Positions 53,670-62,360 of a stretch of 64,000 nucleotides of DNA are shown piece after piece; the first letter of the stretch is position 1; each line of letters opens with the position of its first letter. Origin of the DNA: Sulfurovum sp. (GTDB lineage: Bacteria; Campylobacterota; Campylobacteria; Campylobacterales; Sulfurovaceae); assembly GCA_026990595.1 (NCBI GenBank), contig JALXCZ010000008.1, positions 112,363 through 176,362 of the forward strand, given 5' to 3'. The translations under genes and the position numbers were made by a program. The notes under the pieces were generated by a model, which saw only the letters and a list, made by a program, of their open reading frames with translations, ran no database searches and was not told where the DNA came from.

Positions 53670-55841
53670 TTATTTTCGTACCTTGTTTCTATAGATTTCT
53701 TCCATCATACCTTTCCAAGCAGGGTCAAGACTAGGGTTTAGAATATAGGGCTTACCCTGCTTATCATGCGCATTAGGTTCATCAACTTCAAGCCAATCCA
53801 AGTGAACAAGTCCACCTTGTTTACCCGCTTTAGAGGCAGAAAAGAAAACAACATATTTATCACTCTTATCTAGCGCACGTTTTAGTGTTATATTCATATC
53901 TTTAAGACTTACTTTATTTGTAGTATCCCATCCGTGATAAAAGCTAGTCAAGGGTTCATTGGAAACCATAAAATCTACATGCACTTCTTTTGCCCATGAA
54001 GCACGCTCATCCACTGGTACTATCCAGTGCTTGGTAGAATCTATCTTTTTTTCATTGGTATCATTAGAGGCAATGGTATATTTACGCCATTCATAGGCAT
54101 CATCAAAATGTTTTTGTGTACGAAGTTTATAATCTTCTCCCATATCATGCAATGTTGCCTGATGAGAGAGTCCTTTTTTTAGCCCTAGGAACATTGCACC
54201 CTGCCATTCACTAGTATGCTCTGTTGTATCCACCACAACAGGATGCGTTTCACCATCCTCGTCAACAATGCCATGGTCACCTTTTTGATGCCCTTCTACA
54301 GGAGAATGGTAGTAAAGCACATCTATTGTTTCATAATTACGTACCATCGCTTCCATAATTTTCTTGAAAAGAGCTGTTATCCTTTCTGAATGTTGCACAA
54401 AAGTATGTTTAGGATTTTTATACGACACATATCTTTTATCATACTTAGTAATATTATGATCGTAGTTAATCATTTTACGATCTTGATCGTGGTAGGCTTC
54501 ATTGTCATAAATAATCCCTCTGAAACCTAATTCATTGGCTACACTTGCTAAAGTTCCAAAATTGGCTATAACATTATCCCATGTATCCGTATTATCCCAA
54601 AAGTCACCAGGAAAATGCATACGCACTTCTAGAAAGTTTGATTTTTCAGTGTATAGATCTTTCATAACTTTGAGTTCATTAAATATAGTTGCACGTGATA
54701 TTTCAGTTGCATCGTGTTTCATAACTTTATCAGTAAACGTGTCACCAATTATGGTAAATCCAGAAAAAGGCAAAGTGTTAATATAGTCAGCATGTGAAGC
54801 ATAATAACTTGGATATAAATAGTGCCATCTTGATTTTGGGTGAAGGATTAACTCTTTTTTATTTACATTTTTATGAATACTTGCCATAATAGTATGTTCA
54901 ACATTATTATAACATCCATAAGTAGGAGCATAGACAGACACATAGACATCACTATCCTTATTCACAGTCACTGAACAACTATCAGGTATTGCATCGTGTG
55001 AGTGTCCACCCTTCACAGACTTGCAATCAGACCTCTCCTTGGAAGCTTTTGAGCCTACTCTGACATACAAATTAGCATTTGCATCCATATCATACAAATC
55101 TACTTTAACTGTATCGCCTGCATGCGCATAGATTTTATAGTACTTGTATGTTCCCCTATCAACAGTACGAACTTTTGGTTCACCAGAAGTTAATACTGTA
55201 GTATTCTCTTTTACTTTGTGAACATGCAACGTAGTATTATGCGTACCGTGAATAATAGATTTGATTGCATTATGACCATAAACGTTTAATTTATTTGCAT
55301 TATTTTTGTTTTCATCATCAGTATAGATTGTTCCACTTGCTAGAGATTTAGAAAAATGTTTAGGTGCAAAAACACCATATGCTATCCCTATATCAGGGAA
55401 AGAATCCATACCCTGATCTCTCCCCTCAAAATAACAGAACTTTAAACGGGTATTACGTCCAACACTATTTGGATAAATATTACCTGTAAAACTGTTATTA
55501 TTATGTGTATTTTCATTATCAAAATATCGGTAAAAGCTAATACTATCGGCAGGACAACTTTCACTCAATTGTAACACGGCATAATCTTCTCCATTTGACA
55601 AGGGTTTAAATGCTTCACTATTTATACGACAAAATTTAAATTTTGTTTTTCTACTTGTATCCCCTACCCAACCTGTTAATTTACTGGCATTTGATGTATC
55701 TTCATCATCCATATAGATTGTGATTGTTTTTGAATTTGCAGGACATTTTTTATCAGGAATCACACCAATATCTGCAGCAAAAATACTCGAAGATAACACT
55801 AAAGCGCATATACCCACTACGGTTTTATAATTAACTTTCAT
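53670..55841 (-). CDS. Secreted PPC-module protein with TIM-barrel-like C-terminal domain (function unknown)
   Basis: 723 residues. A signal peptide (to about residue 22, SSSIFAADIG) precedes a Cys-containing N-terminal region with two related blocks (CPANSKTITIYMDDED and CPADSISFYRYFDNEN). A PPC module (about 215-330) follows, then a long C-terminal domain (about 335-723). That domain has alternating beta/alpha character and GFRGIIYDNEAYHDQ, HFPGDFWDNTDTWDN and VDVLYYHSPVEGHQ-like acidic segments, suggesting a TIM-barrel glycosidase-like fold; no known family motif is secure. AAGGAGATC precedes the ATG. I do not recognise the family. Confidence 0.6.
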   Translation of the reverse strand: MKVNYKTVVGICALVLSSSIFAADIGVIPDKKCPANSKTITIYMDDEDTSNASKLTGWVGDTSRKTKFKFCRINSEAFKPLSNGEDYAVLQLSESCPADSISFYRYFDNENTHNNNSFTGNIYPNSVGRNTRLKFCYFEGRDQGMDSFPDIGIAYGVFAPKHFSKSLASGTIYTDDENKNNANKLNVYGHNAIKSIIHGTHNTTLHVHKVKENTTVLTSGEPKVRTVDRGTYKYYKIYAHAGDTVKVDLYDMDANANLYVRVGSKASKERSDCKSVKGGHSHDAIPDSCSVTVNKDSDVYVSVYAPTYGCYNNVEHTIMASIHKNVNKKELILHPKSRWHYLYPSYYASHADYINTLPFSGFTIIGDTFTDKVMKHDATEISRATIFNELKVMKDLYTEKSNFLEVRMHFPGDFWDNTDTWDNVIANFGTLASVANELGFRGIIYDNEAYHDQDRKMINYDHNITKYDKRYVSYKNPKHTFVQHSERITALFKKIMEAMVRNYETIDVLYYHSPVEGHQKGDHGIVDEDGETHPVVVDTTEHTSEWQGAMFLGLKKGLSHQATLHDMGEDYKLRTQKHFDDAYEWRKYTIASNDTNEKKIDSTKHWIVPVDERASWAKEVHVDFMVSNEPLTSFYHGWDTTNKVSLKDMNITLKRALDKSDKYVVFFSASKAGKQGGLVHLDWLEVDEPNAHDKQGKPYILNPSLDPAWKGMMEEIYRNKVRK

Positions 55842-55909
55842 TTGATCTCCTTCATTTTATTTAAGTTCAATTATGATTCCATCATACAAAAAAACAAACG
55901 CTTTGTCAT

Positions 55910-56515
55910 TCAACTATATGAATATTTGCACTCTTTTTTTAATTGACTAAGATATTGAGGAGTCATACCCAGATAGGTTGCTATATGATATTGTGGGACT
56001 TTATCCAGTAGGTATGGGGTGGTTTGCATAAATGCATCGAATCTTTCTTGAGATGATTTCATCTGCCGATCTATTATTTTTTCATAAAGAGTTGCATAGG
56101 CTACCTCAGTCATAAGACGACTAAGTCTCTCTTCTTTTTGCAGTATTCCATGTAAATTCTGTACATCTTCATACGACACAGCCAACAATTCGCAATCTTC
56201 GATGACCTCTATAGACACTATAGATTCCTTCTGTGTAATAAAACTGTAGTAATCTACCACAAACAGATTATTGACCTTTGAATTTTCATCATTAAACATA
56301 ATATTCCATGTATAATCTTTGCCATCTTCTCCTATCATGTATGCTCTTGCCAAACCTGAATTAATGAAAGATATTTTATGGCAAACATTACCTGCATGAT
56401 GTATAATTTGACCTTTTTTATAATGTTCAATGTTTATTTTAGTTTTATATTGCTCCCATTCTTTTGATGTTGTATCTATATATTTTTCGATAAATCTTTT
56501 ATATTTAGTATACAT
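55910..56515 (-). CDS. Crp/Fnr-family transcriptional regulator
   Basis: 201 residues. An N-terminal cyclic-nucleotide-binding-like beta roll (about 20-130) with HYKKGQIIHHAGNVCHKISFI is followed by a dimer helix and a C-terminal helix-turn-helix (VPQYHIATYLGMTPQYLSQLKKE). The layout and the YLGMTPQYLSQ recognition helix resemble the Crp regulators common in Bacteroidetes more than epsilonproteobacterial Fnr/NssR types. No Fnr Cys cluster is evident. It lies upstream of the two PPC genes on the same strand and may control them. The ATG has no strong ribosome site. Confidence 0.8.
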   Translation of the reverse strand: MYTKYKRFIEKYIDTTSKEWEQYKTKINIEHYKKGQIIHHAGNVCHKISFINSGLARAYMIGEDGKDYTWNIMFNDENSKVNNLFVVDYYSFITQKESIVSIEVIEDCELLAVSYEDVQNLHGILQKEERLSRLMTEVAYATLYEKIIDRQMKSSQERFDAFMQTTPYLLDKVPQYHIATYLGMTPQYLSQLKKECKYSYS

Positions 56516-56692
56516 TTAAATTATTGTAATTTCTTTTTCTTATTTTTAATCGATTAAACTCTCTGAGAAACCCAAAGAATTCATTTGATTTCGGATATTA
56601 TAGCATCTAAAAAAATTAATTTGTACAATACTGAGGAGACTGAACGGTTTAATAGCCCCCCCTATTTGTCTTTTTGTTTTCATTCTTTTTCC

Positions 56693-56722
56693 CTTAAAAT
56701 GATGTAATAGATACACTCATTT
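56693..56722. repeat. 8-bp inverted repeat upstream of the island regulator, downstream of batD
   Basis: TAAAATGA and TCATTTTA arms separated by 14 nt, in the 236-bp AT-rich spacer between batD and the Crp-like gene. It could be an operator or a weak terminator of batD. No gene is seen in this spacer. Confidence 0.35.
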
Positions 56723-56751
56723 TAGTGCAGAAGTATTACTGGTATATTACC

Positions 56752-58245
56752 TCATCCTCTAAAACACTCCACCATTGCTTTGAGTTCTTTTTTGTCTATC
56801 TGCACGGACTTGTCTCCACTCTTTTTGGCATAGAGTTTGCGTACCATCTCCTCTACTGCTTTGTCTTCACTCATATGTCCATAAAGCAATTTAAGGGCTT
56901 CCTCCTCTTTGAACGGGCTTGGTTTTCGTTTGAATGCAGGCAGGAATTTAGTCAGATACATCACCAGCATACCAAGTACAAAGGAAACAGCGATCATCCA
57001 CCATGCTACAGTCTGTACGCTCTTAGCTTTTGAGCCAGCATTATCCTGACCTTTTGGTGTTACTGGTTTTATATCTGTCTGAACAATACCTGCAGCAGGT
57101 GAGCTTTGAGACACAACTGCTGCTTTGTTTCCTGCTACTTCTACCTTATAACTTGGTACATGAAGCTGTTTCACCTCTTTGGTTTTTGTATCATACACAG
57201 AAATCGTTTTTGAAGGTATGGTAAAATCATGATCTGAGATAAAAACAAACTTTTTCACATAGCTGCTCTTGATATGTTTGTTTACTACCTGTGTCTGCAC
57301 TTTGGCATCATCGCTGTAAACAGTTACACCGTCAATATCATAGGCAGGAAATTCAAAATCTTCAAGATTTCCTTCGCCTTCTATCCTGACAGTAAGGTTC
57401 ACCGGTTTATTTGCTTTGGTTTTTGGTCTGTCCAGACTGCTTTGGAGTGTAAAATTCCCTACCAGATCTGTATCATCGGGTATCGGTTTGACTTCTATAT
57501 CTATCGTATTGGAGGCAATAGGCGTCCATACTGTACCATAGTTACCAAATATATCTCTTCTGCTCATATCAGCTACCCCTACTTTTGCAGTGGCAGGTCC
57601 TACAGTAAAATTACCCTCTTTTTCCGGTGTTAACAGATAATCCAGTTGGGTCACCTGATAGTTGCCCTGCATATAACTTTTTTCGCTGCCCAGCTCTTTA
57701 GTGAAAAATCCTTTGAAGTCAGGTTTCTGATACTGGGGTTGCTGTGAAAGTCTTACACTTCTGCCTACTTTAAAATAGACACTCACAAGCAACGGCTCTC
57801 CCACCATCACACTCTGTTTGTCTGCTTTTAATGCCAAAGCAAAAGGCTGACTGCCTCCTGTTTGAGGAGCATTGGCTTTTACCACTTTTAATGTGATAGG
57901 GTTTGTTTTATAGATTTTTCCGTCTATATTCACACTATAGGCAGGAATGGTCATGTCATGCTGTGGTGCAAAAGTAAGCACAAGACTTGTACTGCGGTCT
58001 GTTGTCATCTTTCCGTTAATATAACTGATAGAGTTATTGGAACGTTGAGAACTTCCCAATACTTTTGCATCTCCTATCATTTTAATGTTGGGAAATGCTG
58101 CCCTGTTTCCATGCGCAACAATACGCAGCTGTGCCATATTGCCCTGTACCACTTCACTGTTTGCAAGCTGTGCTTCAACGGAAGCGGCAAGTAAAAGCGT
58201 AGTGGGCAAAAAAAGAGTGGCTAATAAAAGTAATAGTTTTTTCAT
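56752..58245 (-). CDS. batD: BatD-like oxygen-tolerance protein
   Basis: 497 residues from the ATG at 58245 (AGGAG 8 nt upstream); an in-frame ATG at 58323 adds 26 residues but lies in the batC 3' end. A signal peptide (MKKLLLLLATLFLPTTLLLA) is followed by a beta-rich BatD domain with VEAQLANSEVVQGN, PAYSVNIDGKIYKTNPI and VNLTVRIEGEGNLEDFEFP. A C-terminal membrane helix (about 410-430) precedes a cytoplasmic tail. BatD belongs to the Bat complex, linked to aerotolerance in Bacteroides. It is the last gene of the MoxR-Bat operon. Its 3' end resembles the remnant at 51504-51592. Confidence 0.88.
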   Translation of the reverse strand: MKKLLLLLATLFLPTTLLLAASVEAQLANSEVVQGNMAQLRIVAHGNRAAFPNIKMIGDAKVLGSSQRSNNSISYINGKMTTDRSTSLVLTFAPQHDMTIPAYSVNIDGKIYKTNPITLKVVKANAPQTGGSQPFALALKADKQSVMVGEPLLVSVYFKVGRSVRLSQQPQYQKPDFKGFFTKELGSEKSYMQGNYQVTQLDYLLTPEKEGNFTVGPATAKVGVADMSRRDIFGNYGTVWTPIASNTIDIEVKPIPDDTDLVGNFTLQSSLDRPKTKANKPVNLTVRIEGEGNLEDFEFPAYDIDGVTVYSDDAKVQTQVVNKHIKSSYVKKFVFISDHDFTIPSKTISVYDTKTKEVKQLHVPSYKVEVAGNKAAVVSQSSPAAGIVQTDIKPVTPKGQDNAGSKAKSVQTVAWWMIAVSFVLGMLVMYLTKFLPAFKRKPSPFKEEEALKLLYGHMSEDKAVEEMVRKLYAKKSGDKSVQIDKKELKAMVECFRG

Positions 58246-58276
58246 ATTTTTTCTCCTAAATAAAAGTAGTTTATCT

Positions 58277-59191
58277 CTACCATGGCTTAACATTGTCGTC
58301 CCTTTTGTGTTTTTTGTTTTCACCCATCTGATAGATCATTGTCGGGGTCTTCTTGGCTCCCATCTTTTTAAGCAGTCTTTTGAGCTCCTGTGCTTTCAGC
58401 TTCTGCGCTTTGCTCATCTTTTGCTTTTTAGGCTCTCCTGAAGTTTTATCACCTTTTTTCTCTTTAGGCTTTTTTTCTTTTTTTGAGTTGGAAGGCTTTT
58501 TATTTCCCTCTTTTTTCTTCTCATCTTTTTTCTTTTGACCATTTTGTTTTTTCTGATCCTGTTTTTTCTGATCTTTTTTCTTTTGATCAGACTTCTTTTT
58601 ATTTTGTTTGTTTTGGTCTTGTTTCTTATTTTGTTTATTTTGGTCTTTCTTTTTTTGCTGATCTTTATTTTTCTTTTGATCTTTGTTTTGTTTGTTTTTA
58701 TTCTGTTTTTTCTTATCGTTTTTTTTCTTGTTGTTTTTCTTTTTCTTTTGGTCTTTTTTCTGTTGTTTCTTTTTCTTCTCTTCTTGCTTTTTCTTCATCT
58801 TTTTTGCCAATTCCAAATTGAAACGTGTATCTTTATCTTCTTTGATCTTCAAGGCTTTTTCGTATGTTTCTATGGCTTTATCCCACTTCTTTTTCTGAAA
58901 ATAACTGTTTCCTACATTGTGAAGACGCTGATGTTCATCTACACCTTCGGCCTGTGTATATGCCTTAAGCGCTGCATCATACTTACCTGCTTTATAATAG
59001 GCATTTCCTATATCATACTCTTTCTGGGGTGTTTTAGATTCTAATCCACCCAAAAGTGCTGCACTCTTTGTATATGCTTTGCTATCATATGCTTTTTTTG
59101 CATTTTCTATCGTTTTAAAATCAGTAATTCCTCCATAGAGGAAAGTGAATAGTACATAAGGAATAGTGAATAGTATTATCAGTTTTTTCAT
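58277..59191 (-). CDS. BatC/BatE-like TPR protein with Lys-rich tail
   Basis: 304 residues. A short hydrophobic start (IILFTIPYVLFTFLYGG) precedes two to three TPR repeats (about 30-135; KAGKYDAALKAYTQAE, KKWDKAIETYEKALKI). Residues about 145-270 are almost purely Lys, Gln and Asn with Asp, a low-complexity run seldom seen at this length, followed by a short conserved end (MIYQMGENKKHKRDDNV). TPR proteins are the C or E members of Bat operons and probably hold the complex together. It overlaps batB by 4 bp. Confidence 0.8.
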   Translation of the reverse strand: MKKLIILFTIPYVLFTFLYGGITDFKTIENAKKAYDSKAYTKSAALLGGLESKTPQKEYDIGNAYYKAGKYDAALKAYTQAEGVDEHQRLHNVGNSYFQKKKWDKAIETYEKALKIKEDKDTRFNLELAKKMKKKQEEKKKKQQKKDQKKKKNNKKKNDKKKQNKNKQNKDQKKNKDQQKKKDQNKQNKKQDQNKQNKKKSDQKKKDQKKQDQKKQNGQKKKDEKKKEGNKKPSNSKKEKKPKEKKGDKTSGEPKKQKMSKAQKLKAQELKRLLKKMGAKKTPTMIYQMGENKKHKRDDNVKPW

Positions 59192-60192
59192 ATTTCACCT
59201 CCATTTTTCATTTTTAATTTTTCATTTTTACTTCTTTTAGGCATAGAACTCAAAGCGATCAGCAACAACAGTAAACCCAGTCCTAACGGATAATAGAAAA
59301 GTTCTACACGCTGTCTGATCTTCACTTCTCCCTGCTGCTGATTTGTATACTTGCTCTTAATAAGAGAGGCGAGCTTCTGCATATCTTCTTTTCCATTACC
59401 TGCTACCACATAGGCACCACCATTGGCTTTTGCCAGTTTCCCCAAAGCATCATTTCTTTGGGTAATAGCGATTGCACCACTCTTAAGACTCATAGGTTTA
59501 CCATTCTTGTCCAATACCGGAGCCCCCTTGGTCGTACCCACCAAAACGACATACAGATCAATATGGTTCTCTTTTAAAAGATCACCAAATCCTGCGATCG
59601 CTTCTTCATCTCCACCGTCTGTAAAGAGTATGAGTATTTTTGGATCTTTCTTTTCCAACAGTTGAGCTGCCTGTTCTGCCAATGCTCTAAAATCAGTAGA
59701 ACCCATATTGATATAGCTGTCATCTACCCCCGCTGCCATCATCTTCAATGTCTCTTTATCTGAGGTGAACGGTGCCAGCACAAAAGGAGAGTAGGCAAAT
59801 GCCATGATCCCTATTTCATCACTTGGCATCGCATCAAAAAGTTGATTCATCTTCTTTTTGGCAAACTCTAAACGGTTGGGGTAGACATCTTTACTACGCA
59901 TAGAACCGGAAATGTCCAAGGCTGTCAAAAGAGTCAAGCCCTGTATCTCTACTGTTTTATCTCCTTCATCAATGACTGGTCTGGCGAGGGCTACGATCAT
60001 TAAAAATATCGCAGCGAACATCGTAATATTCCGCACCATCAAAGGCATACTCTCATTCGCTGCACTCAGCCTGTTCAGTACCTTTTCATCAAAGATGCGG
60101 GAAAGCCTCTCTTTGTTCGTACTGATGAGAAAGGCAAAGAGCACAAAAGGGATGATAAGTATCCAAAATAAGTAAGGATTAACAAATTCCAT
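59188..60192 (-). CDS. batB: BatB-like von Willebrand A domain protein
   Basis: 334 residues. Membrane segments at both ends (about 8-24 and 55-72, and near 303-318) enclose a VWA domain with the MIDAS motif LTALDISGSMRSK (Asp93-x-Ser-x-Ser97) and LFTDGGDEEA. The MIDAS site should bind a metal and a protein partner in the periplasm. It overlaps the TPR gene by 4 bp and lies 1 bp from batA. Bat A and B are paralogs. Confidence 0.9.
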   Translation of the reverse strand: MEFVNPYLFWILIIPFVLFAFLISTNKERLSRIFDEKVLNRLSAANESMPLMVRNITMFAAIFLMIVALARPVIDEGDKTVEIQGLTLLTALDISGSMRSKDVYPNRLEFAKKKMNQLFDAMPSDEIGIMAFAYSPFVLAPFTSDKETLKMMAAGVDDSYINMGSTDFRALAEQAAQLLEKKDPKILILFTDGGDEEAIAGFGDLLKENHIDLYVVLVGTTKGAPVLDKNGKPMSLKSGAIAITQRNDALGKLAKANGGAYVVAGNGKEDMQKLASLIKSKYTNQQQGEVKIRQRVELFYYPLGLGLLLLLIALSSMPKRSKNEKLKMKNGGEI

Positions 60193-61110
60193 TTACACTC
60201 CTTTACTGTTTCTAAAATAGACAAACAACAACAGACTCAATACTGCCAGAAAGAGCGGATAAATATACAAATAGGTATGCTCTACTACTTTCTTATCATT
60301 AAGTTTACTTGCTTCAAGTTTGTCGATCTCATTATAAATTTGATTTAATGCTTGTGCATTTCTTGCCCCAAAGGCTTTACCTTTTCCTGCCTGAGCCAGT
60401 GCCTGCAGATACCTGCCATCATAGTCTCTCGATCCTCCTATACCAATGGTATAGAGTTTCACATTCCTCTTTTCGATCATACTTTTTACATCTGAAAAAG
60501 GGATCTTACTCATATTGTCTATCCCATCAGTGAGAAGTATGACTATTTTTGACTTGGCTTTACTCTTGCTCAGCAGATTATATGCCTGTACCAATGCATC
60601 ATTGATCGCCGTACGTTTTCCTGCCATGCCGAGTTTTTGCATTTTTGTAATATTGGTCAAAAATTCTTTTTCAAAGGTCAAAGGGGAGGCGATAAATGCC
60701 ACATCGGCAAATGTTACCATCCCTATGCGGTCATTCTTTCTTTTTTTGATGAAATCACCTACCACTTCTTTGACCACATCAAATTTACTTTTGAAAATAT
60801 CATTGGGATCAAAACCCTGTTGCCGCATGGAATCACTTGAATCCAGAACTAACACAATATCTCTTCCCTCTTTTTTGGAGTTGGAATAACTCTTGGTGAT
60901 CACAGGCGAAGCCAAAGCAATCACTGCTGAGACGATTCCTATCCACTTTAGCCAACTAAGCAAAGAGCTCTTTTTTGCCGTTTTGGCGATGAGTGTACCT
61001 ACATGTGGAAAGAAAATAGCACGACTGCGCTCTTTACACCATTTGGAACAAATGTAAAAAAGTAGAATTAACAGTAAAAATAACGGATATTCAAAACTAA
61101 ATTGACTCAT
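60193..61110 (-). CDS. batA: BatA-like von Willebrand A domain protein
   Basis: 305 residues from the ATG at 61110, chosen because it gives the usual BatA start (MSQFSFEYPLFLLLILLFY); an ATG at 61155 would add 15 atypical residues and overlap the upstream gene more. The MIDAS motif is VLVLDSSDSMRQQ with LLTDGIDNMSK. N-terminal helices and a C-terminal helix (LYIYPLFLAVLSLLLFVYF) anchor the VWA domain. It overlaps the preceding gene by 14 bp. It pairs with batB immediately downstream. Confidence 0.88.
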   Translation of the reverse strand: MSQFSFEYPLFLLLILLFYICSKWCKERSRAIFFPHVGTLIAKTAKKSSLLSWLKWIGIVSAVIALASPVITKSYSNSKKEGRDIVLVLDSSDSMRQQGFDPNDIFKSKFDVVKEVVGDFIKKRKNDRIGMVTFADVAFIASPLTFEKEFLTNITKMQKLGMAGKRTAINDALVQAYNLLSKSKAKSKIVILLTDGIDNMSKIPFSDVKSMIEKRNVKLYTIGIGGSRDYDGRYLQALAQAGKGKAFGARNAQALNQIYNEIDKLEASKLNDKKVVEHTYLYIYPLFLAVLSLLLFVYFRNSKGV

Positions 61111-61504
61111 CTGCCACCTGCACATAGAGGTTGAATGCATTACGTGTATCATCATCCACAGTATCTACCTCTTTTTTATATTTGTATTTCTCCAGCATTG
61201 GTTCAAGCTGTGAAAAGAGCTCTTTTCTTCGCTCATCCGTAGCTAAAAGTCTTGCATAATGTGTTGCTTCATAGGCACTTTGTTTGGTATTTTTCCAGTC
61301 AATTGCTTTGAGTTTTTCAAGATACCCTTTGGCAAGATTTATTTTTCTATTTTCCCAAAGTCTCTTGAGAGTAAAAAAAAGTATACCAAGAAGCAGCACA
61401 CTTCCTACAATGATGAGTCCCCAGTAAATATAGAAAGTATTATCAGGAATCTCCAGCAATGGCTTTATATCTTTAAGTTGTGCTGTTAAATTTTGTTCAT
61501 TCAT
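61097..61504 (-). CDS. DUF4381-like small membrane protein of the Bat operon
   Basis: 135 residues. One membrane helix (about 27-48, IYWGLIIVGSVLLLGILFF) is followed by a soluble helical tail. Such proteins (DUF4381-like) sit between the DUF58 and VWA genes in MoxR-Bat operons. The role is unknown. It overlaps batA and lies 13 bp after the DUF58 gene, so it is co-transcribed. Confidence 0.72.
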   Translation of the reverse strand: MNEQNLTAQLKDIKPLLEIPDNTFYIYWGLIIVGSVLLLGILFFTLKRLWENRKINLAKGYLEKLKAIDWKNTKQSAYEATHYARLLATDERRKELFSQLEPMLEKYKYKKEVDTVDDDTRNAFNLYVQVADESI

Positions 61505-61517
61505 TGCTATTCTCCTC

Positions 61518-62345
61518 TTATCGCATGGATTTCATCAGTTTTAAGCCGGCATCTTCATGCGTATATATCTTCGTAAAACGAATACCCTGCTTCTTAAACT
61601 GCTTGTAGAGTTTTTCATCATTATCGTGCAATGCTTTTTTATAACTCTTCAGTGTACCACTGTCAATGTTGCCTTCAAAGCTCTGCTTTGTCTCCATGTC
61701 TATGAGTCTCAAGTAACCCAGTTCCGAAGGATCTTCTTCAAAGCTGTCCCGCACGATTACAGCAAAAACATCATGCTTTTTACTCAAAAGTTTCAAATCA
61801 ATATCACCTACAAAATCTGAAATGATGAAAAGCAGTGCTTTCTTTTTAAGTCGGTTATTCAGGGTTTTTACCAGTGCCTTAAAGTCTCCCTCTTTCCCAA
61901 GAGGATCAAATCCAACTGACTCCTCTACTGCTTTATGCACAGAAAAAAGTTTTTTACTGGGCTTACTCAGATCATACAGTTTGTCTGCAAAAAGCAAATG
62001 TGAAAAGAGATCCGCATTTTTTACAGCAGAAAAACCTAAAGTACCCACTACTTCGGCAAGTACATCTGACTTCTGTCTGACAGTACCAAAATACATAGAA
62101 CCCGGTAGCATGGAAACCACAACAACATTAAGCTCACGCTCTTCTTTATAGACTTTTACGAAAGGTTTACCCAGTTTTGCCGTTGTCTTCCAGTCTATCT
62201 TACGAACATCATCTCCATAGACATACTCCCGAAGCTCGGCAAATTCAAAGCCTTCGCCTTGAAACATAGATGCATTGTTTCCAAGCATATCTCCATAGAC
62301 TTGCTTTTTGGTTTTAAGAATGATCTTTTTAGCTTTTTTATTCAT
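61518..62345 (-). CDS. DUF58-domain protein of the MoxR-Bat operon
   Basis: 275 residues. The DUF58 signature YGDDVRKIDWKTTAKLGKPF and RELNVVVVSML is present, and the C-terminal part is VWA-like. DUF58 proteins are nearly always next to MoxR ATPases and are thought to be co-chaperones or metal-site adaptors. No membrane helix is seen, so it is probably cytoplasmic. It starts 15 bp after moxR. Confidence 0.9.
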   Translation of the reverse strand: MNKKAKKIILKTKKQVYGDMLGNNASMFQGEGFEFAELREYVYGDDVRKIDWKTTAKLGKPFVKVYKEERELNVVVVSMLPGSMYFGTVRQKSDVLAEVVGTLGFSAVKNADLFSHLLFADKLYDLSKPSKKLFSVHKAVEESVGFDPLGKEGDFKALVKTLNNRLKKKALLFIISDFVGDIDLKLLSKKHDVFAVIVRDSFEEDPSELGYLRLIDMETKQSFEGNIDSGTLKSYKKALHDNDEKLYKQFKKQGIRFTKIYTHEDAGLKLMKSMR

Positions 62346-62360
62346 CGTTACCCTACAATT

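Larger units (their letters stand above)
51504..56751. other. Accessory island between DUF389 gene and the Bat operon
   Basis: A 5.2-kb block holding two secreted PPC-module proteins, a Crp-like regulator, long AT-rich spacers and two 66-bp repeats. It is framed by a batD-like remnant on the left and intact batD on the right. No integrase or transposase is present. All genes are on minus. Gene content, spacing and repeats differ from the tightly packed neighbours. Confidence 0.5.

Noticed and set aside
53534..53734. Small plus-strand gene between the two PPC genes
   Set aside because: Its only notable part is the reverse of the 66-bp repeat; it overlaps the 3' end of a well-supported minus-strand gene and has no ribosome site.
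58483..59044. Overlapping plus-strand open frames rich in Phe and Leu
   Set aside because: They are the complement of the Lys/Gln/Asn-rich tail of the TPR gene and have no start signals or family motifs.
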